Part shown: in pieces, positions 62,601 to 64,000 of the stretch
How the letters are laid out: each line of letters opens with the position of its first letter
Position numbering within the stretch: position 1 is the first letter of the stretch
Source: Channallabes apus
Lineage: Eukaryota; Chordata; Actinopteri; Siluriformes; Clariidae
Assembly (NCBI GenBank): GCA_030522415.1
Contig: CM060112.1
Coordinates: 5,782,501 to 5,846,500, forward strand
DNA length: 64,000 nucleotides
Reading direction: 5' to 3'
Notes under the pieces: model-generated
Database searches by the model: none
The model's input: only the letters and a program-made list of their open reading frames with translations
What the model was told of the DNA's origin: nothing
Position numbers and translations under genes: made by a program

Positions 62601-63883
62601 AGTTTGGCCTGAAGTGGGGTGAAGTTAGCTTTAAACAGATCCGAATATTTACTAGTGACCCAGACACCTAAATATTTGAATGATATCAGAGAGACCTTGA
62701 ATGGTAATGAGGAGGAACTGTAAGACAAAGCAGCGTCATTAAGAGGCATAAGTTCACTTTTATGCAGATTTAATTTGTAACCAGAAAATTGGCCGAAGAT
62801 CCTCAGCAAGTCCAGAAGTGAAGGAATGGATCGATCCGGGTCTGAGATAAACAGTAAAAGATCATCCGCATATAAAGACAATTTATGCTCAGTACCTCCT
62901 CTGAAAACACCCTGAATCTGACTGGATCTAAGGGCAACTGCTAGAGGCTCAATGGCGATGGCGAACAGCAAGGGAGAAAGCGGGCAGCCCTGTCTGGTTC
63001 CACGCTTAAGAAGGAAATAGTCCGAGAAATTATTATTTGTACGAACCCGGGCCAGGACGTCTGTCATTTCATGTACGCATTCGGACGGGACCAACATCTC
63101 CGTGTTTATTACGGAGGTAGGAGCGCTAGAGAGAGTACCGTTCACGTTGACCAAAACACAAAAGAAAACGCGTTTTGGTGGGAAAAAAAAATTCAACAAA
63201 CACAGACATTCGCATTCGGACGGGATTAGATTTCTCAGAGGACGGCAGAGTTTGCTGAAACACAGTAGGTAATTTGCTCTGGAATTTTTACAGGTCGTGT
63301 CAGAGAAAGACAGACATGGCAGATTCGGACGGGAATAAAATCACAAAGTACGTCTGTGAAACAGAAATTTCTCTAACAACCCCCTGTAAAACTAGTCCCG
63401 TCCGAATCAGGCTTTAGTCACATGGAAAAAGTTCGTCAGGTAAAATTTGTCATTATTTTTTCATTGTTGAAATTAACCCTTTTGTGCAGTTTCTTTCCCC
63501 CCTCCCATGTCTGCTTTCTATCTATTACAACCGGTCTCACTTTTTCCTTCTCAGGAAATCGAGCCGAACTCCCCGGCTGCTCTGGCAGGACTGAGGCCGC
63601 ACACAGACTACATCATCGGGGCCGACACCGTCATGAACGAGGTCCGTCTCTGCCCCGTGTCCTTTCTCCATTTGTGACATCTCTAATTTCACAGTGTAGT
63701 TATAAATGTCCATTTCTAACACTGTCTTTTTTTCTTTTTTTTCCCCCCTCAGTCTGAGGACTTGTTCTCATTGATCGAGACCCATGAGGGTAAAGGATTG
63801 AAGCTGTACGTTTATAACACGGACACGGACAGCTGCAGAGAAGTCGTCATAACTCCTAACAGCGCCTGGGGTGGAGAGGGCAG
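56663..63883 (+). CDS. gorasp2: Golgi reassembly stacking protein 2 (GRASP55), 5' part
   Basis: Exons seen: 56663-56725, 57362-57442, 59198-59401, 63555-63641 and 63753-63883. All are GT-AG with matching phases, giving the first ~188 residues; the gene runs off the window. The start [20 protein letters not shown] has the N-terminal Gly2 used for myristoylation and Golgi anchoring. The GRASP domain follows: a first PDZ-like repeat ([34 protein letters not shown]) and a second ([40 protein letters not shown]), ending within [11 protein letters not shown]. The sequence is nearly that of mammalian GRASP55 as I recall it and less like GRASP65. The family tethers Golgi cisternae by trans-oligomerisation and aids cargo and unconventional secretion. 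The Ser/Pro-rich C-terminal part is outside the window. Confidence 0.97.
56726..59197. other. gorasp2 introns 1 and 2
   Basis: Intron 1 (56726-57361) shows nothing notable. Intron 2 (57443-59197) has a transposon-like start ('gtggtccacgacttacaaac' near 57873), an L2-family tail in plus orientation at about 58276-58350, and an unrecognised 75-aa minus-strand open frame at 58860-59087. The last reads [20 protein letters not shown] at its start and may be part of an old transposase. Confidence 0.5.
59402..60852. other. gorasp2 intron 3, proximal part
   Basis: This part has a GT run at about 59683-59704 followed by CT-rich sequence. The rest is AT-rich. No exon is recognised. Confidence 0.5.
60853..63417. 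mobile_element. Non-coding DNA transposon interrupted by a LINE-1 copy
   Basis: The left end CTAAAGCCCTATTCGGACAG (60853) and the inverted right end, which reads CTAAAGCCTGATTCGGACGG from 63417, form terminal inverted repeats of about 30 bp. The motif ATTCGGACGGGA also recurs inside, at about 63081, 63211 and 63325. Without the inserted LINE the element would be about 430 bp and non-coding. I cannot see a clear target duplication and do not assign a superfamily. Confidence 0.75.
60933..63055 (-). mobile_element. 5'-truncated LINE-1-like element, intact polymerase C-half
   Basis: The minus-strand frame, stopping at 61169, encodes a reverse transcriptase from its middle onward: [20 protein letters not shown], catalytic [23 protein letters not shown], then the long C-terminal L1 region with cysteines ([19 protein letters not shown]). 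About 628 residues are LINE-encoded with no interruption. The 3' end has A7 next to the insertion point, and GACGTCTGTCATTTC is duplicated at 60918-60932 and 63056-63070. The host side of the open frame above 63055 is not LINE sequence. The insertion lies in gorasp2 intron 3, antisense to the gene. Confidence 0.95.
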
Positions 63884-64000
63884 GTGTGTGTGTGTGTATG
63901 TGTATATATATATATGTGTGTGTGTATACATCTCAGTATCAACTGTTCAAAGGATATTATTGTGTATTTTGGATACATACGCCTTCAGCATTATTCTACA

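Noticed and set aside
63056..63199. N-terminal 48 residues of the 676-aa minus-strand frame as LINE protein
   Set aside because: This part lies beyond the 15-bp target duplication and belongs to the interrupted DNA transposon; the LINE is 5' truncated.

Overview
This 64 kb window is animal nuclear DNA. It has split genes with GT-AG introns, very dense microsatellites, and Tc1/mariner, LINE and tRNA-derived SINE copies typical of teleost fish. The order erich2 - gad1 - gorasp2, all on the + strand, matches my recollection of the vertebrate GAD1 neighbourhood (human 2q31). I cannot name the species.

Layout. (1) 1-2400 is intergenic, with microsatellites. (2) 2574-10335 is erich2 (glutamate-rich protein 2): 11 coding exons whose phases all join, giving 314 aa with a poly-Asp tail. 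Its introns hold a dead Tc1-type copy, a dead mariner-type copy and a Tc1-like element with both ends. (3) 10.3-16.5 kb is intergenic and repeat-rich: a 5'-truncated L2-like LINE, a SINE and an RTE-like LINE remnant. (4) About 16.6-49.2 kb is gad1 (glutamate decarboxylase 67): 16 coding exons at 18737-44339 joining into 594 aa, the same length as human GAD67, with all active-site residues I can place. A probable 5' UTR exon lies near 17.0 kb and a long 3' region may reach the poly(A) signals near 48.7-49.2 kb. (5) 49.2-56.3 kb is intergenic: transposon remnants, a pogo/Tigger-like element and a degenerate tandem array with CTCF-like motifs. (6) 56663 to the window edge is the 5' part of gorasp2 (GRASP55, Golgi stacking): five exons covering the first PDZ-like domain and most of the second. 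One intron holds a LINE-1 copy nested in another transposon.

The three genes are not a pathway. Gad1 makes GABA in inhibitory neurons, gorasp2 tethers Golgi membranes in most cells, and erich2 is poorly understood. I found no new multi-gene system. The most checkable oddities are a CFTR-like (TG)mT9 splice acceptor before gad1 exon 8, an indel-free 99-unit CACTA/CACTG array, several perfect hairpins, RFX X-box matches upstream of erich2 and gorasp2, the CTCF-like array between gad1 and gorasp2, and the nested transposon.
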